Below, piece after piece: positions 7,464 through 14,422 of a DNA stretch of 17,640 nt; positions within the stretch are counted from its first letter, which is position 1; each line of letters begins with the position of its first letter. The stretch lies in NCBI GenBank assembly GCA_002399285.1, contig DHDI01000025.1, positions 1-17,640 of the forward strand, given 5' to 3'. The notes below the pieces were generated by a model. The model ran no database searches, was not told where the DNA came from, and saw nothing but the letters and a program-made list of their open reading frames with translations. Source of the stretch: Thermoanaerobacterales bacterium UBA4880. GTDB taxonomy: Bacteria; Bacillota; Thermoanaerobacteria; Thermoanaerobacterales; UBA4877. The position numbers and the translations under genes are program-made.

Positions 7464-7505
7464 GAATTATAAAACATAAAATAACCTTAAAGGAGAATGC
7501 TTAGA

Positions 7506-7748
7506 ATGTGGCGGACGATGAATGACTGGAACGGTGACTTTCCCAATACAGGTTTATTAATGTGGATGCCGGTAATAATCATGGCCGTGATCGTCGGAAT
7601 TGTTTACCTCATAGTTTATTTGGTCAATAAGAAGAGGGGCGGCAGCCGCAGCAAGAACTACGCCGTGGAGATATTGAGAGAGCGCTATGCCCGCGGCGAA
7701 ATAAGCGACCAGGAATTTGAGGAAAAGAAGAAAAAGCTTGAGGAATAA
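7506..7748 (+). CDS. Small single-pass membrane protein with SHOCT domain
   Basis: This is an 80-residue protein. A short N-terminal segment is followed by one transmembrane helix at about 18-40, a basic linker (NKKRGGSRSK) and a C-terminal SHOCT domain at 53-80. The domain shows the usual ILRERYARGEISDQEFEEKK pattern. SHOCT is a short helical motif thought to mediate oligomerisation, and such small proteins are common and mostly uncharacterised. I prefer the ATG at 7506 because AAGGAGA lies about 10 nt upstream. The ATG at 7497 nearly touches that site. It leads a run of envelope genes (YetF, DUF4363, DUF4349), separated from YetF by a hairpin. Confidence 0.82.
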   Translation: MWRTMNDWNGDFPNTGLLMWMPVIIMAVIVGIVYLIVYLVNKKRGGSRSKNYAVEILRERYARGEISDQEFEEKKKKLEE

Positions 7749-7758
7749 TAAGCTATAA

Positions 7759-7792
7759 ACCTCCCAATACTAAAGCTAAGGGAGGTGTTTTT
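7759..7792 (+). terminator. Terminator-like hairpin that buries the yetF ribosome binding site
   Basis: ACCTCCC (7759-7765) pairs perfectly with GGGAGGT (7780-7786) around a 14-nt loop. GTTTTT follows directly, then the yetF ATG at 7793. The right arm is itself the Shine-Dalgarno sequence. The element could end SHOCT transcripts, reduce yetF translation, or both. The stem is only 7 bp, but GC-rich. Confidence 0.5.
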
Positions 7793-8473
7793 ATGCTCGT
7801 GATCTTTACAAGAGCGCTGATACTCTATGCCCTTGTGGTCGTAGTCATGCGGGTGATGGGCAAACAGCAGATAGGCGAGCTTCAGCCCTATGAGCTGGTC
7901 GTGGCCGTGATGATAGCCGACCTGGGAGCCGTACCCATGCAGAATACCGGCATACCTCTTTTGGCAGGCATCATACCCATACTCACCCTGCTCATAAGCC
8001 AGCTGGCCCTGTCATACATATCCATGAGGAGCATAAAGGGAAGGGAGTTAATATGCGGCATTCCCACCGTGCTGGTGGAAAAGGGAAGACTTCTGGAAGA
8101 AGCGATGCGAAAAGAGAGGTATAACATAAACGACCTTCTGGAGGCACTGCGCAGCCAGGGATATTACAACATAGCCGACGTGGAGTACGCCATACTCGAG
8201 ACCAACGGCACCCTGAGCGTCATCCCCAAGGCGGAAAAGCGGCCGGCAAATCCCGGAGACTTCAACCTGCAGCCGCCCAACGAAGGGCTGCCCCTTCCCG
8301 TGATCATAGACGGGGTGATAGACTACAGGTCTCTGAACAAGGTAAAAAAGGACTATGCCTGGCTTATCAGCCAGCTCAAAGCATACAATATAACTGACGT
8401 TTCCAACGTATTGATAGCCTCGGTGGACGAGAACGGCAGCCTGTTCATCCAGGCTAAGGAGGCGGCAAAGTGA
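7793..8473 (+). CDS. YetF/DUF421-family membrane protein
   Basis: This 226-residue inner-membrane protein has three N-terminal helices at about 2-21, 32-48 and 54-77. The soluble YetF domain follows (about 80-150), with the family stretches GIPTVLVEKGRL, LEALRSQGYYNIADVEYAILE and LSVIP. A further conserved-looking tail, PLPVIIDGVIDYRSL, follows. The ATG at 7793 uses GGGAGGT. In Bacillus some members are linked to sporulation or germination, but a molecular function is not established. The stop overlaps the GTG of the DUF4363 gene by 4 bp, which indicates translational coupling and a shared role. Confidence 0.92.
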   Translation: MLVIFTRALILYALVVVVMRVMGKQQIGELQPYELVVAVMIADLGAVPMQNTGIPLLAGIIPILTLLISQLALSYISMRSIKGRELICGIPTVLVEKGRLLEEAMRKERYNINDLLEALRSQGYYNIADVEYAILETNGTLSVIPKAEKRPANPGDFNLQPPNEGLPLPVIIDGVIDYRSLNKVKKDYAWLISQLKAYNITDVSNVLIASVDENGSLFIQAKEAAK

Positions 8474-8853
8474 AGGCCGCAGCCATCATCCTGACGGTAA
8501 TACTGATCTTCATCATCGGCCTGGACGTTTGCTCCTACTATTACTTAAAGAATATGGCAAACGCCATCTCCCAAAGCATAGAGGACCTGCCGGACAGGAT
8601 AGACGGCGGAGACTGGGATGCCGCCTCCGACGGCCTGGCCAAGACGTCCCGCCAATGGTCGTCCGTCAAAGGCATATGGGCGGTATTGATAAATCATCAG
8701 GAAATTGATAATATCGAGATGAGCCTCACCCGGCTCAAGAGCTTTGTAAAGTATAAGGACATCAATGAGTCGATGGCCGAATACAACACGTTTAAGGCAC
8801 TGGTGGAACATATACCCGAAAGTGAAAAGTTCAGCCTGGTAAATATTTTCTGA
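8470..8853 (+). CDS. DUF4363-family membrane-anchored protein
   Basis: This is a 127-residue protein with an N-terminal signal anchor at about 3-25 (AAAIILTVILIFIIGLDV). An extracytoplasmic, mostly helical domain of about 100 residues follows. It begins with GTG inside the GTGA overlap with the yetF stop, preceded by AAGGAGG at about 8456-8462 with 7-nt spacing. The combination of a signal anchor, a conserved W near 50-70 and a paired helical region fits DUF4363, often found next to YetF/DUF421 genes in Clostridia as I recall. The function is unknown. The coupling suggests it works outside the membrane with the YetF protein. Confidence 0.82.
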   Translation: MKAAAIILTVILIFIIGLDVCSYYYLKNMANAISQSIEDLPDRIDGGDWDAASDGLAKTSRQWSSVKGIWAVLINHQEIDNIEMSLTRLKSFVKYKDINESMAEYNTFKALVEHIPESEKFSLVNIF

Positions 8854-8914
8854 CACGCGGGAACTTTTTAATAAGATATGCATCTAAAGGATAAAAGAAT
8901 AAAGGGGGAGAAAA

Positions 8915-9820
8915 GTGAAGAAAAAAGTTGTTTTGCTCATGGCCGTAATTCTGACGGCAGCTCTCATAATGACCTCATGCGGCAGCAGCGCTGACCGCGG
9001 CATTGGTAACTCGACCGCGCCGCAGGAAGAGGCCGGCGGATACTCCGGCAATACAACCGACCAGGCAGCCGATGCCTCCAAAGAAGACCAACAACCGGCA
9101 GGCATAAGAAAACTGGTCAAAAACGTCGATACCTCCGTGGAGGTGAAGGACACCAAGTCATCCTACGATTCCATAATAAAAAAGGCGGAGTCCATGGGCG
9201 GCTACCTCGTATCCTCCGACGTATCTGACTATAACGACCGCAAGATATACGACATAAGCGTAAGGGTACCGGCAGACAAACTGCAGCAGTTCCTCGATTA
9301 TCTGTCTTCCCAGGGCAAGGTCCTGCGGCAGAATATAAACACCGAGGACATCACGGATCAATATTACGACGCCCAGGCCAGGCTGGACAACGCCCTACTC
9401 CAAGAGGCCCAGCTGAAGGAGATAATGAAGCAGGCCAAGACCGTCGAAGAGATACTCAAGGTAAAACAGCAGCTCGATCCCGTGCAGGAGAGGATAGAGC
9501 AGCTCAAGGGCCAGATAAAGCTGTGGAATCAGCTGACGGCCATGTCCCTCGTGAATATAGACCTGCAGCCCACCCGGGAAACGGTGGCGGTATCCAAATA
9601 CATAGACTGGAACATACTGTCGGGCGGCGAGATGACCATCCGCATTAGAAACGGATTCGTATCCACCCTCAACTTCATGGTAAACCTCGTCTTGAACATA
9701 GTCATATTCATAATATCGGCCCTTCCAGCCATATTGATAATCGCGCTCATACTATACCTGATACATAGACGCAGGCCCTTTAAACTGCCTCATTTCAGAA
9801 AAAATAAAAAGCAGGAATAA
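8915..9820 (+). CDS. DUF4349 lipoprotein
   Basis: This 301-residue envelope lipoprotein has a basic, hydrophobic signal at 1-21 and a lipobox-like MTSC with Cys22. A low-complexity linker follows at 23-62. The DUF4349 domain starts at about 65, with the hallmark RKLVKNVDTSVEVKD, then GYLVSSDVSD and SVRVPADKLQQFL. A coiled coil lies near 150-205 (LDNALLQEAQLKEI onward). A second transmembrane helix lies at about 256-283, with a basic cytoplasmic tail. The start is GTG at 8915 with GGGGGAG 4 nt upstream. The family function is unknown. The lipid anchor plus C-terminal helix would hold both ends at the membrane. It follows DUF4363 after 61 nt in the same direction, so may share the transcript. 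Confidence 0.88.
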   Translation: MKKKVVLLMAVILTAALIMTSCGSSADRGIGNSTAPQEEAGGYSGNTTDQAADASKEDQQPAGIRKLVKNVDTSVEVKDTKSSYDSIIKKAESMGGYLVSSDVSDYNDRKIYDISVRVPADKLQQFLDYLSSQGKVLRQNINTEDITDQYYDAQARLDNALLQEAQLKEIMKQAKTVEEILKVKQQLDPVQERIEQLKGQIKLWNQLTAMSLVNIDLQPTRETVAVSKYIDWNILSGGEMTIRIRNGFVSTLNFMVNLVLNIVIFIISALPAILIIALILYLIHRRRPFKLPHFRKNKKQE

Positions 9821-9885
9821 CCTATCCACAGTTTCCACAAGATCATGCCAATAAAACCGGCAGACTGCGGCAAATATTTCAAGTC

Positions 9886-9916
9886 AAAAGGCACCGTCCT
9901 GGGGAAGGACGGTGCC
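9886..9916. terminator. Terminator between the DUF4349 gene and the convergent flavoprotein gene
   Basis: GGCACCGTCCT (9890-9900) pairs perfectly with AGGACGGTGCC (9906-9916) around a 5-nt loop. On the minus strand it is followed by TTTTGACTT, so it best serves the flavoprotein gene. On the plus strand there is no T run. Confidence 0.7.
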
Positions 9917-9963
9917 AATTCAATGGGGAGGAAATGAACCTCTATGGGTTTATATATAAACAG

Positions 9964-11157
9964 TTATAAACTGCTGATGATTTCTTTTGCATTCTTACCG
10001 TTCAGGTAAGATGAAATATCCTTTCCCTGATCGATGTATGACTTTATCCTGGTCGATGCGGAGACGTCGCCTATCATCATAGCACCTACAAGTACGCTGC
10101 CTCTTAAGAGCAACTTGTAATACTCCTTGTCTCCGGCATACTTGAGCTCCTTGAGCTCACCTTTTTCATTATTGATCTCTCCGACTGAGAAACAGCTGGC
10201 ATCCATTACCTTCAGCATATTTGAAGGCGGTATGGCATGATAGACCGCTTCCTCGCCGGCCGCGTTCATACCGGCTGTCTTGCCCTGCTCCTGAGCCACC
10301 GGCCATATGGCGGGCAAAGCTCCGTTGAATTCCGCGACGTCCCCGGCGGCGTATACGTCGTCCGCACTGGTCTTAGCATGTTCATCTATGACTATGCCCC
10401 TGTTGACGGTCACGGCCTGGCCCTTTAAGAATTCCACATGCGGCCTTACGCCCGAAGAGAACACGATGAAGTCGGCCCTTATCTCCCGGCCGTCCTTGAG
10501 CACCACGCCCTTCGCTCTGTCACTGCCCAAAACGGCTTTTGTCTCCACGCCGAGATAAGGAGTGACTCCGGCATTTTCCACTATCTTCTTAAGTATAGCT
10601 GAGCCCTCTTCGTCCATCTGCCTGGGAAGCAGTCTGGGGAAGAACTCCAGTACGTCCACATCGAGACCGGCCTGCCTTATCGCCCATGCGGTCTCCAGGC
10701 CCAATACGCCGCCGCCTATGACGATGGCCTTTTTGGACGACTTGATGGCCGCGGTTATCGCCGACATATCGTCGTAGCTCCTCAGAGCAAATACGCCTTT
10801 TTTGTCCGTACCCTCCACTGGCGGGATAAAGCTATAGCTGCCGCTGGCTATGATGAGCTTGGTATAGGGCAGATCGCCCCTGGAAGTCTTTACCGTTTTT
10901 CCCGCTATGTCTACCGCTTCCACCTCGGTATCCGTCATCAATTCAATGCTGCGTTCCTCATACCAGCTCACCGGATGTATATAGAGCTTTTCCGGCTGAA
11001 CGTCCTTGCCCAGATAGTGAGACAACATCAGCCTGCTGTATGTATAGTACTTCTCCTGGGACACCATCGTGATCTTCCCGTCCCTATCCCTGTCCCTTAT
11101 GCTCTCCGCAGCGTTCAGGCCCGCCGCTCCGTTTCCTATCACCACGTACTTATCCAT
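9964..11157 (-). CDS. NADH:rubredoxin-reductase-like FAD/NAD(P) oxidoreductase
   Basis: This is a soluble flavoprotein of 397 residues with two Rossmann folds. FAD binding: VVIGNGAAGLNAAE at 5-18 and the second FAD motif VYAAGDVAEF at 268-277. NAD(P)H binding: VIGGGVLGLETAW at 146-158 with an acidic end to the next strand. SRL at 41-43 and WPVAQEQGKTAG at 285-296 match the rubredoxin-reductase/NirB-N-terminal group. No redox-active CxxC or NADH-oxidase cysteine is seen in the usual place, so electrons should pass to an external carrier. The rubredoxin gene lies divergently just upstream, which makes reduction of rubredoxin by NADH the best proposal, probably feeding peroxide or oxygen reductases elsewhere. 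The ATG at 11157 follows an AGGGGGG site. Confidence 0.85.
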   Translation of the reverse strand: MDKYVVIGNGAAGLNAAESIRDRDRDGKITMVSQEKYYTYSRLMLSHYLGKDVQPEKLYIHPVSWYEERSIELMTDTEVEAVDIAGKTVKTSRGDLPYTKLIIASGSYSFIPPVEGTDKKGVFALRSYDDMSAITAAIKSSKKAIVIGGGVLGLETAWAIRQAGLDVDVLEFFPRLLPRQMDEEGSAILKKIVENAGVTPYLGVETKAVLGSDRAKGVVLKDGREIRADFIVFSSGVRPHVEFLKGQAVTVNRGIVIDEHAKTSADDVYAAGDVAEFNGALPAIWPVAQEQGKTAGMNAAGEEAVYHAIPPSNMLKVMDASCFSVGEINNEKGELKELKYAGDKEYYKLLLRGSVLVGAMMIGDVSASTRIKSYIDQGKDISSYLNGKNAKEIISSL

Positions 11158-11340
11158 TTCGATTACCCCCCTATAATATTAATTTTTAATTGAAAAACCG
11201 TTCCATATGCTATACAATTGTTATGAGTTATGTTAAAATTTAAAGGTAAGGAAAATGATTATTATCTACATATAAGTATAATATATGTGGATTAATAAAT
11301 CAAGGCCTGTCTAAAAATTTTAACTGAGGAGGAATATTTT
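11158..11340. promoter_or_regulatory. Divergent control region of the flavoprotein and rubredoxin genes
   Basis: Rightward, TTGAAA (11190-11195)-N17-TACAAT (11213-11218) is a good promoter for rubredoxin. Leftward, TTTAAC (11232-11237)-N17-TATAGC (11209-11214) could serve the flavoprotein, with its -10 interleaved with the rightward -10. A further TATAAT at 11277-11282 lies inside an imperfect palindrome, CTACATATA (11266-11274) and TATATGTGG (11282-11290), which may be an operator. The rubredoxin leader would be about 115 nt from the first promoter. Promoter calls are by eye; the leftward one is the weaker. Confidence 0.5.
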
Positions 11341-11499
11341 ATGGAAAAATGGCAGTGCACGGTATGTGGTTACATCTACGATCCTTCGGTGGGTGATCCG
11401 GATCAGGGAGTCGCGCCTGGAACACCATTTGAAAAGCTTCCCGACAGCTGGACCTGCCCCGAATGCGGTGCGACAAAGGATATGTTTGAAAAGATGTGA
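11341..11499 (+). CDS. Rubredoxin
   Basis: This 52-residue cytosolic electron carrier has one iron held by four cysteines. The ligand pairs are CTVCG (Cys6, Cys9) and CPECG (Cys39, Cys42). The canonical rubredoxin core is present between them: [18 protein letters not shown] and [11 protein letters not shown]. The length is typical. The ATG at 11341 is preceded by GAGGAGG with 8-nt spacing. A perfect terminator follows 4 nt after the stop, so it is monocistronic. It is divergent from the reductase-like flavoprotein, its probable electron donor. Likely acceptors such as rubrerythrin, flavodiiron protein or superoxide reductase are not in the window. Confidence 0.97.
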   Translation: MEKWQCTVCGYIYDPSVGDPDQGVAPGTPFEKLPDSWTCPECGATKDMFEKM

Positions 11500-11503
11500 A
11501 AGC

Positions 11504-11543
11504 AAAAGGGGAGATGGATATTTCACCATCTCCCCTTTTTATT
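11504..11543. terminator. Bidirectional terminator between rubredoxin and the old yellow enzyme gene
   Basis: AAAAGGGGAGATGG (11504-11517) pairs perfectly with CCATCTCCCCTTTT (11526-11539) around an 8-nt loop. A T run follows on both strands. It lies between the convergent stop codons. Confidence 0.88.
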
Positions 11544-11548
11544 ACCGG

Positions 11549-12571
11549 TTATCTGTATTTCCCTCTGTAATACTGCTGCGCGATCACGTCCCCGGCCTTG
11601 AGCTCGTGAGCCGCGTATACCGGCCAATAGGGCTGTCTCAAAAGCGCCCTGCCCAATACCACCATATCCGCCCTTCCGTTTCCTATTATCTCTTCCGCCA
11701 TTTCGGGATCAGATATCAAACCCACCGCCGCCGTCGGTAAGCCCGTCTCTTTCCTTACGGCCTCGGCATAGGTTATCTGGTAGCCGGGGTATATATCTAT
11801 GTGCGTAGAAAGCAGTCCGCCCGAACTGCAATCCACAATATCCACAAGATCCTTCACAAGCTTGACCATCTCCACTGTCTCGGCTATATCCAAGCCGCAC
11901 TCCACAAAGTCCGCAGCCGATACCCTTACAAATACCGGCATATCCTTTGGAATATTCTTCTTGACCTCCGTGAGCACCTCTCTTAAAAACCTTACCCTGT
12001 TCTCCCTCGTACCGCCGTATTCATCCGGCCTCTTATTGGAGAGCGGCGAAAGGAATTCATGGATGAGGTAACCGTGGGCTGCATGGACCTCGACGGTGTC
12101 GTATCCCGCCGCGACAGCACGGCGGGCGGCCTGGCCGAAAGCCTTTACAATATCCCCTATCTCCTCCCTGGAAAGTTCGGACGGCGCGGGATATTCCTCG
12201 CTCCAATCCATAGAGGAAGGCGCAACGATATTCTCGCCCTTCACCTCGCACTTCCTTCCCGCATGGGATATCTGCACGCCCATCCTGCCGCCTGCCGAAT
12301 GCACAAAATCCACGATCCTCCTGACCGGCTCGATCTGGTCATCGTTCCAAAGCCCCAGGTCATTGCCGGTGATCCTTCCCCTCTTTTCCACCGCCGTAGC
12401 CTCCTGCATTATAAGACCGGCTCCGCCGACCGCCCTTGTCCCATAATGCACCAGATGCCATTCGCCGGCCATTCCGTCGTCTCCCGCCGAATACATGCAC
12501 ATCGGCGACATCATGATCCTGTTCTTGACCTCCATGTTCTTTATTCTGAACGGTGTAAAAAGTTTACTCAT
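11549..12571 (-). CDS. Old yellow enzyme, YqjM-type NADPH:flavin oxidoreductase
   Basis: This is an FMN-dependent TIM-barrel ene-reductase of 340 residues that reduces activated C=C bonds of alpha,beta-unsaturated carbonyl compounds. YqjM-class landmarks: MSPMCMYSA with Cys25 and Tyr27 near FMN and substrate, HAGR at 103-106, the substrate-binding HAAHGY with His163, His166 and Tyr168, the GGTRENR loop at 186-192, and the FMN-phosphate region near the C-terminus (GRADMVVLGRALLR). I chose the ATG at 12571, since GGGAGGTG lies 6 nt upstream and family members start with a similar SKLFTPF. An ATG at 12601 lacks this. It follows the MATE gene by 65 nt with no visible terminator, so both may be co-transcribed. 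The physiological substrate is unknown; electrophile or quinone detoxification is plausible. Confidence 0.92.
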   Translation of the reverse strand: MSKLFTPFRIKNMEVKNRIMMSPMCMYSAGDDGMAGEWHLVHYGTRAVGGAGLIMQEATAVEKRGRITGNDLGLWNDDQIEPVRRIVDFVHSAGGRMGVQISHAGRKCEVKGENIVAPSSMDWSEEYPAPSELSREEIGDIVKAFGQAARRAVAAGYDTVEVHAAHGYLIHEFLSPLSNKRPDEYGGTRENRVRFLREVLTEVKKNIPKDMPVFVRVSAADFVECGLDIAETVEMVKLVKDLVDIVDCSSGGLLSTHIDIYPGYQITYAEAVRKETGLPTAAVGLISDPEMAEEIIGNGRADMVVLGRALLRQPYWPVYAAHELKAGDVIAQQYYRGKYR

Positions 12572-12636
12572 CTGCCACACCTCCCTATATATATAGTACA
12601 TCCGATCTCAACTGCGGCAAAAAACAAAGCACAGGA

Positions 12637-13983
12637 TCACGCCTCATTGCTCGCCGCTACTGCAAACCCAAATTTTCTGTACCTGAATAGGCTGAGCCCG
12701 AATCTTACAAACAGATCCAACGTCATGGCAAACCATACGCCCATGATGTCCGTCCCGAATACCTTAGTCAGTAAAAAGGCCAGCGGTACCCTGACCGCCC
12801 AGAGTCCGGTCCCCGCCACAAGCATCGGCGCCTTTGTATCGCCCGAACCCCTAAGAGCCCCGTTTATAACACCCGACAGATTCTGAGGAAGCTGAGCCAG
12901 AGCCATAAGCCTCAGATACTTGCATCCTAAGGTAATAACCTCCTTTTGATTCGTAAGTATACCCATCACCAATTGGGGACAGAAAAACAAAAATCCTGCG
13001 CAGAACAACGTTACTATACCCGACCAGAATGATATCTCCTTCACGTACTCCTTGGCCTTTTTCAGGTCACCCGCGCCCACGCACTGACCGACCAGCGCCG
13101 TTGAAGCTATACCGAAACCCTGGGCCGGCATATATGAGATCGATTCGGCCTGTATGCCCAACTGATGCGTGGCAAGAACAACGTCGCCGAAACCTATGAC
13201 AATGGTAGTCAGCACTATATGGGCAAGCTGCCAAAATACGGACTCCATAGCCGTGGGAATGCCTATGCGGAGAATATCATAGGCCTCTTTAAAGCGGATC
13301 CTGGCATTTTCAAGATTTATGTATCCGCACATGATGCCGTCTCTTCCGAACAGCACGAAGATATCTAAGACCGCGCCCACACTCTGGGCGACTATGGCGG
13401 CCATTGCCGCTCCCTTAATGCCGAATGCGGGAATGCCCACCTTTCCATATATAAACGTATAGCCGGACAGTATGTTGACAGAGTTTATGATCAAAGCTAT
13501 ATTCATAGGGGTCTTGGCATTTCCCATACCCCTCATTATACTGCCCGATACCAACACAATGACCATGGCAGGCAAACTGTATACTATCGTATTTAAGTAA
13601 ATGATAGCGTCCCCCAACAACTGTCCCTTAGCGCCCAGGCCGATAAGAAAATATTTACCGGCGATCATTATTATAACGCATATGACAAGTATCCCCGCTA
13701 TGCCGACCATCAGCGCCTGCATAGCCGCCTTTTTCACACCGTCCATATCCTGTGATCCGTATCGCTGGGCCACGAGAATGGTAGCGCCCGTGGTAATGCT
13801 GTTATACAGCGCCCAGACCATCTGCGTGATCCTGTTGGTCAGACCCACCGCACCTATCGCCGTTATGCTGATATGTCCCACCATGGCTGTGGCAACAAAG
13901 CCGACGGTCATCTCAAGAATGCTCTCAATGGCCGCCGGCCACACCATAGCAAATATCTTTCCCCTCATCACCTTTTTGTCCAT
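12637..13983 (-). CDS. MATE-family multidrug/metabolite efflux transporter
   Basis: This inner-membrane exporter of 448 residues has about 12 hydrophobic segments in two MatE repeats. The first begins near 11 (FAMVWPAAIESILEMTVGFV) with the family signature VATAMVGH and later TGATILVAQRYG. The second begins near 235 with IGIPTAMESVFWQLAH and continues into TALVGQCVGAGD. Members use sodium or proton gradients to expel cationic drugs or metabolites. The ATG at 13983 fits AGGTGA at 5-nt spacing. The GTG at 13992 is part of that ribosome binding site and is unlikely to be the start. A TATAAT lies just upstream, so the promoter is probably between the start and the relic region. The old yellow enzyme gene follows and may share the transcript. 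Confidence 0.92.
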   Translation of the reverse strand: MDKKVMRGKIFAMVWPAAIESILEMTVGFVATAMVGHISITAIGAVGLTNRITQMVWALYNSITTGATILVAQRYGSQDMDGVKKAAMQALMVGIAGILVICVIIMIAGKYFLIGLGAKGQLLGDAIIYLNTIVYSLPAMVIVLVSGSIMRGMGNAKTPMNIALIINSVNILSGYTFIYGKVGIPAFGIKGAAMAAIVAQSVGAVLDIFVLFGRDGIMCGYINLENARIRFKEAYDILRIGIPTAMESVFWQLAHIVLTTIVIGFGDVVLATHQLGIQAESISYMPAQGFGIASTALVGQCVGAGDLKKAKEYVKEISFWSGIVTLFCAGFLFFCPQLVMGILTNQKEVITLGCKYLRLMALAQLPQNLSGVINGALRGSGDTKAPMLVAGTGLWAVRVPLAFLLTKVFGTDIMGVWFAMTLDLFVRFGLSLFRYRKFGFAVAASNEA

Positions 13984-14029
13984 TTTCTTCACCTAAATTA
14001 TATTAAATTTGTATTAATTATATTCTAAC

Positions 14030-14341
14030 TCATTTATTAAGAGAAAACCACATCATATGAGGATAATACTGAAGGTCATGTTTTTTACAGTCTGTATTCT
14101 CCGAGCAAGTAGAGTTCACTATCTATAAATGATTCCGTATGACCATTAGTTTTTCACTTATATGGCAGTCGTACTTTTATCTTCGATCTGATAAGATCTC
14201 TGTTCATAAAGCCGGAGATTTACCCCGCCAGTTTTAATATTCCTCGTCGCCAAGGACACCCTTGGTCTTGATATCATTTCCTCTAACGTGTAAGAAAAAT
14301 TCGAAGCTTGCATCTATTGGAACGTATGCATACCTGTAGCA
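14030..14341 (-). other. Gene-free stretch with protein-like fragments and clustered hairpins (relic or structured RNA)
   Basis: The stretch between the MATE and PTS units has no complete gene. On the minus strand it holds protein-like runs in different frames. These are about 35 codons ending at 14234 without a start, an overlapping frame from an ATG near 14279, about 20 codons ending in LYLLGEYRL, and a frame ending WFSLNK with its stop at 14030. It also has three tight hairpins: CCAAGG-4 nt-CCTTGG (14250-14265), CGGGG-5 nt-CTCCG (near 14213-14228) and GATCT-4 nt-AGATC (14185-14198). This could be a frameshifted gene remnant, the non-coding end of a lost mobile element, or a structured RNA. 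I cannot decide which from the sequence alone. Confidence 0.3.
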
Positions 14342-14345
14342 TTAT

Positions 14346-14384
14346 AAAATAACAGGAATAGAAGCTATAGCTTCTGTCCCTGTT
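14346..14384 (-). terminator. Terminator of the PTS/deglycase operon
   Basis: A 17-bp near-perfect inverted repeat pairs 14351-14367 with 14368-14384, with its core palindrome at GAAGCTATAGCTTC. It contains one mismatch and one wobble. On the minus strand ATTTTATAA follows. It lies 38 nt past the deglycase stop codon. Confidence 0.75.
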
Positions 14385-14422
14385 TACAATCATGCTAAAA
14401 TCAGCTGTTTTGATATGAATCC

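Noticed and set aside
9821..9840. CTATCCACA and a nearby TTTCCACAA resemble DnaA boxes.
   Set aside because: Only one near-match, no cluster, no AT-rich unwinding region and no dnaA or dnaN gene nearby.
12059..12886. A long plus-strand frame of 275 codons opposite the old yellow enzyme and the end of the MATE gene.
   Set aside because: It spans two well-supported opposite genes and their gap, has His/Arg/Pro-rich non-protein-like composition, and has no convincing ribosome binding site.
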